The notes under the pieces were generated by a model. The model was given only the letters and a program-made list of their open reading frames with translations. It was not told the origin of the DNA and did not search any database. The position numbers and the translations under genes were made by a program. Shown piece after piece: positions 54,303 to 63,847 of a stretch of 64,000 nt of DNA. This DNA is from Acetobacter conturbans (GTDB lineage Bacteria > Pseudomonadota > Alphaproteobacteria > Acetobacterales > Acetobacteraceae), in NCBI RefSeq assembly GCF_011516755.1, contig NZ_WOSY01000001.1, forward strand, positions 310,001-374,000. The letters are read 5' to 3'. Position 1 is the stretch's first letter. Every line of letters begins with the position of its first letter.

Positions 54303-55004
54303 TTAATTGCGGGAAGAAGGCGGCATGTCGTGGTCGTCCATGCCCGCTCCACCACCGATACCCATATCCGCACCGCCCTGCATGCCGCCCCCACCGCCAC
54401 CTGTTTTTTCCGGACCTTCCTTTTTGCCCTCTTCTTTTCCACGACCACCCGAAGCCTGCACGCGCGCAGGCCCTTGCATCGGAATAAGAACATCCTCGGG
54501 AATTGGCTCCAGATCCAGAGCCTTGCGTATGAAATTGCGCAGTGAGACGACCAGATCGTGAGTATGCACGAGTTGTCCTGACACAAGCTCCTGTGCCGCA
54601 TGTTCGGCCAGCCGGACATGCTCCTCCGTGCCAAGAAGAATGATATCCGAGAGGGCAGCTTCCACCGCATCACGGATACGGCGCATCCGTTCAGACCCGG
54701 CCGGCATATCGACATCCATGTTGGTGAGGAGGTCTTCCGCAGGAAGGCCCTCTGGCTGCCCCCGGAGTTCCCGACGATGCCGCGGATCGACAGCCAGATC
54801 GCCCGTGAAAGAGCCGCCAAGAGTCCGGTAGGCTGCAATCAGAGTGCGCAGCCGCTCGTTGATCTGGCGATTCATCCGTTCACGTCGCTGCTGGATGGTC
54901 ACCATCATCAGCAGCCTGATGCCCACGCCGGTCAGGGTGATCAGCGACAGCCCGAGCATGGTGATCAGAAGACTGCGCCACGAGCTGAAATCGAGATTAC
55001 GCAA
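54303..55004 (-). CDS. Uncharacterised membrane-anchored protein with Gly-rich tail
   Basis: 233 residues. One N-terminal membrane helix (SLLITMLGLSLITLTGVGIRLL in part), then a helical cytoplasmic region (MNRQINERLRTLIAAYRTLGGSFTGD onward) and a low-complexity tail GGGGGGMQGGADMGIGGGAG-like ending HDMPPSSRN. TTG start with an AGAGG ribosome-binding site 6 bases upstream. I do not recognise the family; its N-terminal layout suggests a small signalling or scaffold protein. The central region is leucine-rich and helical without a nucleotide motif. Confidence 0.72.
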   Translation of the reverse strand: MRNLDFSSWRSLLITMLGLSLITLTGVGIRLLMMVTIQQRRERMNRQINERLRTLIAAYRTLGGSFTGDLAVDPRHRRELRGQPEGLPAEDLLTNMDVDMPAGSERMRRIRDAVEAALSDIILLGTEEHVRLAEHAAQELVSGQLVHTHDLVVSLRNFIRKALDLEPIPEDVLIPMQGPARVQASGGRGKEEGKKEGPEKTGGGGGGMQGGADMGIGGGAGMDDHDMPPSSRN

Positions 55005-55164
55005 TTTTGACCTCTTGTTCAGGGAGTGAGCAACCGTGACTGATCGGGATACCCCAAGAGTCCGTCGCCTGACGTAACAAGCCTGCCCTTGTGATGATGC
55101 TCATGTCCATAAGCCACGTTCCCGCCCGTGTCAGAGACTTCGGGGCACGTTTTCAGAAAATAAT

Positions 55165-56358
55165 TTACAGGCCCTTCTGCCGTCCGGGAGGCAAGCGGCG
55201 CTTGCGCCACCAGATCATCACCCCGGTCACTGTGAGCACGCAGACTGCAAGCCCGGAGATGCAAATGACGATACGACCGGCGAGTCCGGCAATCTCGCCA
55301 CTGTGCCAGGGAAACTGCAACTGCAGAACCAGATTTCCCAAAGCGCCCTTGCCGGGAATTTCTCCACTGATGATACGGCCTGTCTTCATATCGACCGTGA
55401 TCAGCGGGCTTCCCAGTCCCGTAGGCACTGCACCGCTGTTACTGAAAAGATAGAACGTCGCGGTCGATCCATCCGGCGCCAGCAGCACGGCGGCCGGTCG
55501 CGCATGAACTCCCTGCGACTGCACAAAAGCGGCGGCGATGCTTTCAGCCTCATCGATTATGACTGCATGGAGCGGTGTCTGCGGCTGCTCTGGTGGCTCG
55601 GACGAATCTGTTGGCAGGACAGCCCTAACGACGGGTTCGAAGACCTCATCGCCAAGCGCGAGCGCCACGCCGCTGATCGCTATCCCCAGCAGAATGACCC
55701 AAAGCCAGAGCGAAATGGCCCGATGAAGATCGAATGTGAGCCTGATGAATGAGCGCCCGAACGCAATCGTCCAGGCTTTCCCCCATCGTTCCCAGAAATC
55801 CTTTTTCCATGCGGCAGGATGCAATGGAAAGGTGAGGATCAGGCCGACGAGGCAATCGACTGTCCACAGGATCGCGGAAAGTCCGAGTATCCATGAACCG
55901 GTCTTTCCGAGATCAAGAGAATAATGAACCCGATACAGGAAGGGCATCAGGGCACGGCGATTGAAACAGCATCCTTCGGCTGGCCGAAGACCCTGAATAA
56001 ATCCGCTGGAGGGATCGAGAAAGATTTCGTTCTGAAGAGGGCTTTCCTCGTCGGAAGGGTCACTGGAGGAAAAAGCCTCGATGGATCGTCCCGGTTGGGG
56101 GCGGTACATCAGGACGGCAATCGGTTCGGAGGGTCTCTGCTCCTTCAGACGCGCAAGAAGGGCCGAGAGGGGAAGAAGATGATCGGGATGCGCGGCCTGA
56201 AAGAGATCCGGATTGAGAGCGGCGTCGATTTCATCCTGAAAAGCGCAGATGCTACCCGTCAAACCGGCGATGAACAGGACAAGGGACAGAATCAGGCCGC
56301 TGTAGCGGTGCATGAGCACCAGCCTCGGACGAACGGTTTTCAGGATCGGGACAGCCAT
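55165..56358 (-). CDS. PepSY-associated membrane protein (PiuB-like)
   Basis: Inner-membrane protein of the PepSY_TM family, often found with siderophore uptake and thought to act as a ferric reductase. About 397 residues with four helices: HRYSGLILSLVLFIAGLTGS, ILGLSAILWTVDCLVGLILTF (in part), LWLWVILLGIAISGVAL and a final VCVLTVTGVMIWW. A periplasmic PepSY-like domain lies between them. The ATG at 56358 is used; a TTG 12 codons earlier is possible. A Fur-box-like site lies about 45 bases upstream, and the FecI-FecR-receptor genes lie on the other side. Confidence 0.87.
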   Translation of the reverse strand: MAVPILKTVRPRLVLMHRYSGLILSLVLFIAGLTGSICAFQDEIDAALNPDLFQAAHPDHLLPLSALLARLKEQRPSEPIAVLMYRPQPGRSIEAFSSSDPSDEESPLQNEIFLDPSSGFIQGLRPAEGCCFNRRALMPFLYRVHYSLDLGKTGSWILGLSAILWTVDCLVGLILTFPLHPAAWKKDFWERWGKAWTIAFGRSFIRLTFDLHRAISLWLWVILLGIAISGVALALGDEVFEPVVRAVLPTDSSEPPEQPQTPLHAVIIDEAESIAAAFVQSQGVHARPAAVLLAPDGSTATFYLFSNSGAVPTGLGSPLITVDMKTGRIISGEIPGKGALGNLVLQLQFPWHSGEIAGLAGRIVICISGLAVCVLTVTGVMIWWRKRRLPPGRQKGL

Positions 56359-56399
56359 TACGCGTGGCTTGCCATATCTATCAAAACCGGGCAACAGGG

Positions 56400-56418
56400 G
56401 TTAATAATACTCATTTGC
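56400..56418 (-). promoter_or_regulatory. Fur-box-like site before the PepSY gene
   Basis: On the minus strand GCAAATGAGTATTATTAAC matches 13 of 19 positions of the classical Fur consensus. It is about 45 bases upstream of the PepSY start, where iron repression is expected. Confidence 0.5.
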
Positions 56419-56542
56419 ATATTCCATACCTGCATGCGGGAATGCCATCGTTCTGATGAGCAGGGGAGCATTCCGCTGATTTTGACCGTTACGGCCCTCG
56501 TTCTGGCCTTTCGCTGATATCCGGATGTTGTTTCTCCGCTCC

Positions 56543-56561
56543 TTTATTGATAATCATTCTT
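56543..56561 (+). promoter_or_regulatory. Fur-box-like site before fecI
   Basis: TTTATTGATAATCATTCTT matches 14 of 19 positions of the classical Fur consensus, including an unbroken GATAATCATT core. It lies about 75 bases before the FecI-type sigma gene, so iron-repressed expression of the receptor cassette is likely. Confidence 0.65.
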
Positions 56562-56636
56562 AAAAATAGCAGGAAGAGCAGATATCGCCGCAATCTCGCG
56601 GGGCTGCCGGAGTAAGCATCAGGGAAACTTCACGCT

Positions 56637-57149
56637 GTGGTGTCCAACGATCACCTTCTGGAAGCCTACCTCGCGAACCGATCGCGTTTTGTTTCTCTCG
56701 TGACCTCCATGGTCGGATGCGCGGCCCATGCGGAGGACATCGTTCAGGACGCGTTTATCCAGATTATTTCCGCAAAAAAGCAGGGCGTCATCGTTTTCAG
56801 TCCGATTGCCTATCTGACTACGATCATTCGTCGCCTCGCCCTCGACCATATGCGGTCCTCGCGTCGACAAATTCCCACGGAGATCGATCACTTCCTGCTG
56901 GCCGACACGGGGGCGGAGTCATTTTCACCGGAAGCGCAGGCTGGCCATAGAGAGGAACTGGACGCGGTTGCAGATATCCTCGCCGCCCTGCCCCCACGCA
57001 CCCGACGCGCATTCGAGATGTATCGGATCGGGGGCTACAAGCTTCAGGAAATAGCAACCGTTCTCGGGGTTTCCACCACACGGGTCCACAAGATGATTCA
57101 GATCGCGCTGGTGGCCTGCGCGGCGGCTCTCCCAGATATGGAGCCGTAA
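56637..57149 (+). CDS. FecI-type ECF sigma factor
   Basis: A 170-residue extracytoplasmic-function sigma factor that should transcribe the receptor gene when released by FecR. Sigma region 2 includes EDIVQDAFIQI and IAYLTTIIRRLALDHMRS; sigma region 4 has LAALPPRTRRAFEMYRIGG with KLQEIATVLGVSTTRVHKMI as the helix-turn-helix. GTG start (two adjacent GTG codons); ribosome-binding site poor, with AGGGA about 12 bases away. It is followed by the FecR gene after 100 bases and preceded by a Fur-box-like site. Confidence 0.93.
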   Translation: MVSNDHLLEAYLANRSRFVSLVTSMVGCAAHAEDIVQDAFIQIISAKKQGVIVFSPIAYLTTIIRRLALDHMRSSRRQIPTEIDHFLLADTGAESFSPEAQAGHREELDAVADILAALPPRTRRAFEMYRIGGYKLQEIATVLGVSTTRVHKMIQIALVACAAALPDMEP

Positions 57150-57249
57150 AGATTTTTGCTTTAACGTTGAAAAATAGGTCTCTGCCTCGTCCCTGTTCTG
57201 CGGCACGCGTGCAACGCCTTTGTCGCGGGACGTCAGGGAGTGAGATCCG

Positions 57250-58257
57250 ATGAAAACATCACGGACACAGGAAGGCGGAAACGTCATGCGGGAGGCAGCC
57301 GCATGGAAAATCCGGCTGCATGAAGATCCCCACAACGACGTTTTAAAGACGCGATTCGAGGAGTGGAGAGCCCTCGACACGCGGCATGACCGAGCCTGGC
57401 ACAGGATAGAGAGAGCTTGGAACGTGACAGGAGAACTGTCCGCCACCGCAACACTCCCAGCCTCCCCGCCTGTCCTGTCATTGCGGCCCCCCGCCCCTCC
57501 ACGCCAGACCTTCTGGAGAAACCCCTTCCGGCTCGCGGCATGCGCCATGGTTCCGGCTCTGGCCTGTGCAATCGCATTCGCTGCGCCGGATCTCCTGATC
57601 CGCTTGCAGGCCGATTACTACACGAAAACGGGCGAGACCCGCACGGTCGCCCTGCCCGACGGATCATCCGTCATTCTTGCGGCACGCTCCGCCATTGCGC
57701 TGCATTATTCAGGCAAAGAACGCGGCATCACGCTGCTGGCAGGCGAAGCTTTCTTTACCGTCCTTCATGACGAGAAGAGGGGATTTTCTGTCCAGGCAGC
57801 CAGTGTAACCACCAGTGACATCGGCACCGCTTTCGATATCCGGATGGCTGGCCCTCATGTGGCCGTGGCTGTCAGGGAAGGCGTTGTGAGCGTGTCACGA
57901 AGAGACAACAGCAGTGTCGGCCTTCATCTTACAGCGGGCCAGCAGTGGACCCTCAATCAGCAGAACGGACAAACGGAGCGTACGGACATCGATGCGGAAA
58001 CGGTTGGTTCATGGAGCTCAGGTCATCTGGAACTGAGCGGGCTGACTCTCTCGGAAGCCGTCGAGGAACTGGGGCGATATTACCCCGGGATCGTCCTGAC
58101 GCACGGTCTTGAAGGGGACAAAACCCCTATGGGCGGCGTGTATGACCTTCACCATCCGAAGGAAGCACTGGCAGCCATCTGCGCTCTGCATGGGGGACGG
58201 CTCATATCCCTCCCGGCAGGCTTCGTGCTTGCTGTCGCAGGTCAAAGCCACTCCTGA
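57250..58257 (+). CDS. FecR-family anti-sigma/transducer protein
   Basis: Membrane-spanning regulator that holds the sigma factor and relays receptor occupancy. A cytoplasmic N-terminal domain (AAAWKIRLHEDPHND, FEEWRALDTRHDRAWHRIE) binds sigma; one helix at about residues 95-115 follows; the periplasmic FecR domain includes TGETRTVALPDGSSVILAA, GITLLAGEAFFTVLHDE and VREGVVSVSR. 335 residues. GGGAG precedes the ATG. It sits between FecI and the receptor, the usual order. Confidence 0.93.
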   Translation: MKTSRTQEGGNVMREAAAWKIRLHEDPHNDVLKTRFEEWRALDTRHDRAWHRIERAWNVTGELSATATLPASPPVLSLRPPAPPRQTFWRNPFRLAACAMVPALACAIAFAAPDLLIRLQADYYTKTGETRTVALPDGSSVILAARSAIALHYSGKERGITLLAGEAFFTVLHDEKRGFSVQAASVTTSDIGTAFDIRMAGPHVAVAVREGVVSVSRRDNSSVGLHLTAGQQWTLNQQNGQTERTDIDAETVGSWSSGHLELSGLTLSEAVEELGRYYPGIVLTHGLEGDKTPMGGVYDLHHPKEALAAICALHGGRLISLPAGFVLAVAGQSHS

Positions 58258-58265
58258 CGCGACCT

Positions 58266-58291
58266 CGGCAGGGCAAAATTTTGCCGCTGCC
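58266..58291. repeat. Perfect palindrome between fecR and receptor genes
   Basis: GGCAAAATTTTGCC is an exact 14-base palindrome; flanking GGCAG and CTGCC extend it by five further pairs with one bulged base. It is about 10 bases after the fecR stop and 140 bases before the receptor start, so it can act as a transcript-processing hairpin or regulator site. Confidence 0.6.
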
Positions 58292-58434
58292 CGGCAAACC
58301 GATCCTTCCCCGACACCCAGACACACGAAAAATTCCGTTGGCCCGTTAAAAAACAGACGTCCCGGACGACATAGCAATGCGCGAATGCAATTCGTTTGCA
58401 TCGTCTGATAACCGTTCGTCCGTGGGACCAAACC

Positions 58435-60948
58435 ATGCTCTGTGTTTTCTCGCCACGCCATTGCCAGATCGTTCGGCATTTCAGGAGCGCTCTTCTTTGC
58501 CGCTCCTCTCTCCTTATGTTCGCAGCATGGCCGCTTGCGGTGCATCCCGCCGTAGCAGCAGACGCTGACAGTGCACCGGCCACCGCCTTGCAGACCCAGC
58601 ACTTTAATATTCCTTCCCAACCTCTGGCGCGGGCCCTCGCGACTTTCGGCGTGCAGACAGGCACGCAGATCGCTTTTGACAGCGCGACGGTTGCCGGGGC
58701 GAAATCCGGTGCTGTGAACGGTCAGATGACCAGTGAGCAGGCCCTCTCCGGCCTTCTTGCGGGAACGAACATCGGCTATCAGAAAATCGGAAGCCACTCG
58801 GTTTCGCTCCACAAACTTTCTGCCATCACCCTTGCTCCCGTACGCGTGAATGGAACGCTGGTTCATTCGCAAAAAGATCAGATGGAAGCCGGACGGGCGG
58901 AAGAGATTGCCGTTCTGGGACTGACGCACCGTGCCGGGCTCGTGCCCAAAAACTCGAGCGCCGCCACAAAGACCGACACCCCGCTGATCGAAACGCCGGA
59001 ATCGGTGTCCGTCATCACACGCGCGCAACTCGATCAGCAGAATGCACGCACGATCGCCGAGGCGCTGCGTTACAGCGCGGGTGTCTCCGGCGATGTTGCG
59101 TCAGGCTATACGACCCGGTTCGATATGGTCGAAATCCGAGGATTTCAGGGAGCGGCGGGAGCCGACGAGTTTGTCGACAATCTGCGCCTGTTCAACGGCG
59201 CCTATTATGCAACGCAGCAGATCGACCCCTATCTGCTGGAGCGCATTGATATCCTGAAAGGGCCGCCTTCCGTATTGTATGGCCAGTCCAATCCGGGAGG
59301 GGCCATCGTCCTGACGACGAAGCAGCCAACCGCCACACCCATTCATTCCGTTTCAATCGAGGGGGGGACCTATGGGTATGTGCGTGGCACAGCGGACTTT
59401 GCCGGCCGGATCGATAAGGATGGAAAATGGCTCTATCGGATCGCCGCGACCGGAACGACATCCGGAACGCAGGATCTGCATACCCGTAACGAGCGTGTGG
59501 GTATCCTTCCGTCCCTGACATGGGCCCCTAATGATCGGCTGACCATGACCCTGTCGGGCTTCTGGCAGCGCGATCCGCGTGGAGGCAATTTCGATACAGC
59601 CCCATTGCAGGGCACTATTCTTCCCAATCCGAACGGCAAGATATCCCGTCATTTCTATCCGGGAGACCCGGATTTCGAGACTTATAGCCGAACGCAGAAA
59701 TCCGTTAATTATCATATGGATTACAAGATTTCCTCTAACTGGACCTTCAAGTCGTTAGCCCGCTATGCGAACGTTTACGCTAATTTCAAGCAGATTTCGT
59801 CAGGAGGCATGCTCGACGCCGACGATCGCACGCTTGAACGCGAAGCTTATGCATCCAAAGAACATTACGATACGGTGACGGTCGAAGAGCAGATTCTGGG
59901 TCATTTCATGACGGGGCCAGTCAAACATCAGGTCATTGTGGGAGGGAACTGGCAGAATCTCCGTGATTCAGCGAACCTTTACGAAGGCGATGCCTCATCG
60001 CTGGATGTGTTCTCCCCCACATATGGGCAGGCCGTACCGAACCTTTCCCTCGTGACAATACAGAGCATCACCACAAATCAGGAGGGTGTTTACGGCGAGG
60101 ACCAGATGACTTGGGGCAAACTGCACGTGCAGGGCGGCGTGCGTCACGACTGGTCACGCATCGATACCCGCGATGCGATCGACGACGGCAGTTTCAATCA
60201 GTCCGATCAGGCGACGACATGGCGCGCCGGCATCCTCTACGCATTTGATGTGGGTCTTTCACCCTACTTCCATTATGCGGAATCCTTCCAGCCGACGAAC
60301 TCCCTCTCGTTCAGCGGAACGCCTTTCAAACCAACGCGCGGCAAGCAGTTCGAAGTCGGCCTGAAATATCAGCCGCGCCACTTCAACGGCTTCTTCACCG
60401 TAGCGCTGTATGATCTCAAGCAGAGCAATGTTCTGGTTACTGATCCGGAGCATCTCGACTTCTACACTCAGGCTGGCGGCATACGGTCTCGCGGCATCGA
60501 GGTGGAAGCCCATGTCGATCTCACGCGCAATCTGAACATTGTCGCCGCCTATACCTATCAGGACGTAGCCTATACCAAAAGTAGTGGCGCAGGTCTCGCG
60601 GGAGAGCGCCCCACCTCTGTCCCGAAGCAGACTTTTTCCATCTGGGGACATTATGATTTCCACAATGGTCCGGTGCGAGGCTTAGGCTTTGGCGTCGGCG
60701 TGCGTTATAACGGGAACACGCTTGTCGATAATACGCTTGAATATGTCACGCCGAGCTACACACTTGTGGATGCTCAGGCCCAGTACGCATTCGACACGAT
60801 GGTTCCAAGTCTGAAGGGACTGCTTTTTCAGGTGACCGCTCAAAATCTTCTGAACAAGCGTTACTATCCCGGATGCGCATCCGCGGATACGGGCTGCTAT
60901 ATCGGTGCCAACCGGAACGTCATCGGGAAGGTTACCTATAACTGGTAA
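58435..60948 (+). CDS. TonB-dependent siderophore receptor with STN signalling domain
   Basis: FecA/FpvA-like outer-membrane transducer. The ATG at 58435 (MLCVFSPRH) is used instead of a TTG start upstream. A signal peptide ends near AVAAD, an STN domain follows (HFNIPSQPLARALATFGVQTG), then a TonB-box/plug region (IETPESVSVITRAQLDQQNART and IDILKGPPSVLYGQSNPGG, quoted in part), and a 22-strand barrel ending NRNVIGKVTYNW. The STN domain fits the adjacent FecI and FecR genes in surface signalling. The ferric ligand is unknown. Confidence 0.93.
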   Translation: MLCVFSPRHCQIVRHFRSALLCRSSLLMFAAWPLAVHPAVAADADSAPATALQTQHFNIPSQPLARALATFGVQTGTQIAFDSATVAGAKSGAVNGQMTSEQALSGLLAGTNIGYQKIGSHSVSLHKLSAITLAPVRVNGTLVHSQKDQMEAGRAEEIAVLGLTHRAGLVPKNSSAATKTDTPLIETPESVSVITRAQLDQQNARTIAEALRYSAGVSGDVASGYTTRFDMVEIRGFQGAAGADEFVDNLRLFNGAYYATQQIDPYLLERIDILKGPPSVLYGQSNPGGAIVLTTKQPTATPIHSVSIEGGTYGYVRGTADFAGRIDKDGKWLYRIAATGTTSGTQDLHTRNERVGILPSLTWAPNDRLTMTLSGFWQRDPRGGNFDTAPLQGTILPNPNGKISRHFYPGDPDFETYSRTQKSVNYHMDYKISSNWTFKSLARYANVYANFKQISSGGMLDADDRTLEREAYASKEHYDTVTVEEQILGHFMTGPVKHQVIVGGNWQNLRDSANLYEGDASSLDVFSPTYGQAVPNLSLVTIQSITTNQEGVYGEDQMTWGKLHVQGGVRHDWSRIDTRDAIDDGSFNQSDQATTWRAGILYAFDVGLSPYFHYAESFQPTNSLSFSGTPFKPTRGKQFEVGLKYQPRHFNGFFTVALYDLKQSNVLVTDPEHLDFYTQAGGIRSRGIEVEAHVDLTRNLNIVAAYTYQDVAYTKSSGAGLAGERPTSVPKQTFSIWGHYDFHNGPVRGLGFGVGVRYNGNTLVDNTLEYVTPSYTLVDAQAQYAFDTMVPSLKGLLFQVTAQNLLNKRYYPGCASADTGCYIGANRNVIGKVTYNW

Positions 60949-61026
60949 TCTTCCTTCAGATTATCACTACTTGTCCCCTCTCATCATCGAAGCATCCAGA
61001 GACATGGGGAAGGCGTTTCCCTTCCC

Positions 61027-62259
61027 TTACAGCAGCACTTCCTCGTCACCTTCATCCGCCGTATCCAGACTCCGCAACTGCCGCGTCACCACCCGGGTAC
61101 GGCGGCGGGCATCCTCAATAGTGGAGCTCATCGTCTGGGCATTACGCGAGAGTTTTTCCAGAACACCATCCATCTTCAGCATTTCCTGACGGGTCGCCCC
61201 GAGCAGACGCGCGATGGTGTCCGTGCGCTCTTCGAGGGAGAGCGTGACGTAACCAAGATGGATGGTCCGCAGCAGGGCCGGCATCAGGGACGGCCCCATG
61301 ACCAGCACGCGACAGGTGCGACCGATTTCGTCAATCAGGCCGGGCGCGCGGGCGATTTCCGCATAGAGCCCGTCGGTGGGGAGATACAGCACGGCGAATT
61401 CCACCGTTTCCGGTGGCACGATATATTTGGAGGCAATCTTCTTCGCCTCCATCTTGAGTGTAGCCTCAAGGGAACGGCGGGCGACACGCTCCCCGTCCTT
61501 GTCATCGCGAGCGCAAGCGTCGAGCAGCCGCTCATAAGCCTCGGTCGGAAACTTGCTGTCGATGGAAAGAACCGGCGGATTCGGTCCACGCACAGGCATC
61601 TTCACAACAAATTCAACCACCTCCCTGCCCTGCCCCAGACGGCGGTTGGCCTCGAACGTGCCGGGAGGCAGAACGTCCTCGAGAATGGCCCGGAGCTGCG
61701 CCTCCCCCCACCCGCCGCGTGTCTTGACGTTGCCGAACAGCCGCTTGAGATCACCGATCTGCGCCGTCATGGCTGAAACTTCGCCCATGGCCTTCTGCAT
61801 CGCGGAGAATTGTTCCAGCACACGCTGGAAAGATGTCTGCATCTGCTGTTCCACGGCTGCATGAAGCTGCTCCGTCACCGCACTGCGGATCGTGGCCAAC
61901 TGCCGGGCGCTGGTCTCCGCCATTTCACGCAGAGCTTCGGACTGGGCGGCACGGGCTTCCGCCTGCTCGCGACCGAGGGAACCGGAAAGATGAGCAACAC
62001 GTTCCATCAGTTCGGCTCGCATGTGCTCGACACGTCCGAGGAGGGCGCGCTCAGTGTCAGCCAGACGGCTGCGCTGCTGCTCCCCTTCCCGTTCCACCAG
62101 CACATAAAGCTGCGCAAGCAGATCCGAGTCCCCTCCGGCCCGTGCCGGACCACGCCGACGCAGCAGAAGAAAGAGCAGCAAAACGACAATCATGCAGGCC
62201 AGCAACAAAATTCCGGTCAGCAGGCCGTATTCGGAGGGACCGGACGATACTGGAGACAT
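61027..62259 (-). CDS. rmuC: DNA recombination protein RmuC
   Basis: 410 residues. One N-terminal helix (YGLLTGILLLACMIVVLLLF) precedes a coiled coil (about 50-180: REGEQQRSRLADTERALLGR and later heptads), then the nuclease-like RmuC domain: FGNVKTRGGWGEAQLRAILED, SIDSKFPTEAYERLL and KIASKYIVPPETVEFAVLYLPT (in part). Family members limit DNA inversions and may be nucleases. Monocistronic and convergent with the receptor gene, with 78 bases between their ends. Confidence 0.93.
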   Translation of the reverse strand: MSPVSSGPSEYGLLTGILLLACMIVVLLLFLLLRRRGPARAGGDSDLLAQLYVLVEREGEQQRSRLADTERALLGRVEHMRAELMERVAHLSGSLGREQAEARAAQSEALREMAETSARQLATIRSAVTEQLHAAVEQQMQTSFQRVLEQFSAMQKAMGEVSAMTAQIGDLKRLFGNVKTRGGWGEAQLRAILEDVLPPGTFEANRRLGQGREVVEFVVKMPVRGPNPPVLSIDSKFPTEAYERLLDACARDDKDGERVARRSLEATLKMEAKKIASKYIVPPETVEFAVLYLPTDGLYAEIARAPGLIDEIGRTCRVLVMGPSLMPALLRTIHLGYVTLSLEERTDTIARLLGATRQEMLKMDGVLEKLSRNAQTMSSTIEDARRRTRVVTRQLRSLDTADEGDEEVLL

Positions 62260-62438
62260 GGGGCACTTTCAGAAGACTCTGTCTGCCTTGCTCTATCAAA
62301 TAAGAACAAAACAGGAAAGTTTAACGGATTTGGCGAGAAACGTTCCGCCTGTTATCGCTTTCTTCTGACGGGCGTCCGTCTATGGGCGGACAGTAAACAA
62401 CAACAATATTCTCCCCGCATCGTTCAAGGCATACGATA

Positions 62439-63800
62439 ATGACCGATACGTCTTCCTCATCGCCTCGCCGTCCGCTCTGGAAAAGCCTGTATGTTCAGGT
62501 GCTTGTCGCGGTGACGGGCGGCGTCCTCCTCGGTTATTTCGATCCCGGACTGGGCGCCGCCATGCGCCCGCTGGGCGACGGTTTCATCAAGCTGGTGAAG
62601 ATGGTCATCGCCCCCGTCATTTTCCTGACGGTTTCAACCGGCATTGCTGGAATGGGCAATCTCGGAAAAGCGGGCCGTATCGGCGCGAAGGCGATGGGCT
62701 ATTTCCTGTTCTTCTCCACTCTCGCGCTCGCGGTGGGCATGGTCATTGCCAATGTCGTGCAGCCGGGCGCCGGAATGCATGTGGATGTGCATTCGCTCGA
62801 TGCCGCCAGCGTGGTGGGCTACGTGGAAAAGGCGAAGGAGCACTCCTTTTCCGACTTCCTGCTTCAGATCATCCCGACCACGACGGCGAGCGCCTTCACC
62901 TCCGGCGAGATCCTGCAGGTTCTGTTCGTAGCGATCGTGTTCGGGATCAGCCTTTCCCAGATGGGGCCGCGGGGCGAACCGGTGCTGAAACTGTTCCGGC
63001 AACTGACCGAACTGGTGTTCGGCGTTGTGCGTATCGTGATGCTGGCTGCTCCCATCGGCGCGTTTGGCGCAATGGCGTTCACCATCGGCAGGTTCGGGAT
63101 CGGCTCGGTCATCAGCCTGATCTGGCTCGTGGCGACTTTCTACTTCACGTCTGCCCTGTTCATCCTTCTGGTGCTCGGCCTTGTCGCGCGGGTGTGCGGA
63201 TTCTCGATTATTCGTCTGCTTCGTTATCTGCGCGAGGAACTGCTCATCGTTCTGGGCACCAGTTCGTCTGAGTCCGCGCTGCCTACCCTCATGGCCAAGC
63301 TGGAAGCCGCCGGATGCGACCGACCGATTGTCGGTCTTGTCGTTCCGATGGGCTATTCCTTCAACCTTGATGGTACCAACATCTACATGACGATCGCCGC
63401 ATTGTTTGTGGCGCAGGCGACGGACGTGCATCTGGGCTTCGGTGAGCAACTGGCGCTGCTGCTGGTAGCGATGGTGAGTTCGAAAGGCGCTGCTGGCGTG
63501 ACGGGTGCGGGGTTCGTGACACTGGCGGCGACATTATCCGTCGTGCCGTCAATTCCAGTGGCGGGCATGGCGCTGATACTGGGCGTCGACAAGTTCATGT
63601 CAGAATGCCGGTCGCTCACGAACATCATCGGCAATGCGGTGGCGACGATCGTGGTGGCCCGCTGGGAAGGGGCTCTGGACAAGAGCAAGCTGGATGACGC
63701 GCTGGCAGGGCGTCTGCCGCCACTGGAGCTCCAGACCACTCCCATGGAACTGCCCGAAAATGAGGCGATCCCGGACGAATTCGGACATGGCTTTCACTGA
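62439..63800 (+). CDS. dctA: C4-dicarboxylate transporter DctA
   Basis: A 453-residue dicarboxylate/amino acid:cation symporter importing succinate, fumarate or malate. [22 protein letters not shown] and [20 protein letters not shown] open the protein; the HP1 loop [37 protein letters not shown] and [16 protein letters not shown] form the substrate-binding core. The ATG at 62439 is used. Acetic acid bacteria use such carriers for growth on organic acids. A 12-bp inverted repeat follows 9 bases after the stop. Confidence 0.95.
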   Translation: MTDTSSSSPRRPLWKSLYVQVLVAVTGGVLLGYFDPGLGAAMRPLGDGFIKLVKMVIAPVIFLTVSTGIAGMGNLGKAGRIGAKAMGYFLFFSTLALAVGMVIANVVQPGAGMHVDVHSLDAASVVGYVEKAKEHSFSDFLLQIIPTTTASAFTSGEILQVLFVAIVFGISLSQMGPRGEPVLKLFRQLTELVFGVVRIVMLAAPIGAFGAMAFTIGRFGIGSVISLIWLVATFYFTSALFILLVLGLVARVCGFSIIRLLRYLREELLIVLGTSSSESALPTLMAKLEAAGCDRPIVGLVVPMGYSFNLDGTNIYMTIAALFVAQATDVHLGFGEQLALLLVAMVSSKGAAGVTGAGFVTLAATLSVVPSIPVAGMALILGVDKFMSECRSLTNIIGNAVATIVVARWEGALDKSKLDDALAGRLPPLELQTTPMELPENEAIPDEFGHGFH

Positions 63801-63808
63801 CGGCTTTT

Positions 63809-63847
63809 GTCAAACTCTTGCGGATTTTTCTCTCTCAAGAGTTTGAC
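63809..63847. terminator. Perfect 12-bp inverted repeat after dctA
   Basis: GTCAAACTCTTG/CAAGAGTTTGAC around a 15-base loop rich in T and C. There is no good T-run after it on the plus strand; a run of A's follows, so on the minus strand it would begin after T's. Best read as a weak terminator or mRNA stabiliser of dctA. Confidence 0.55.
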
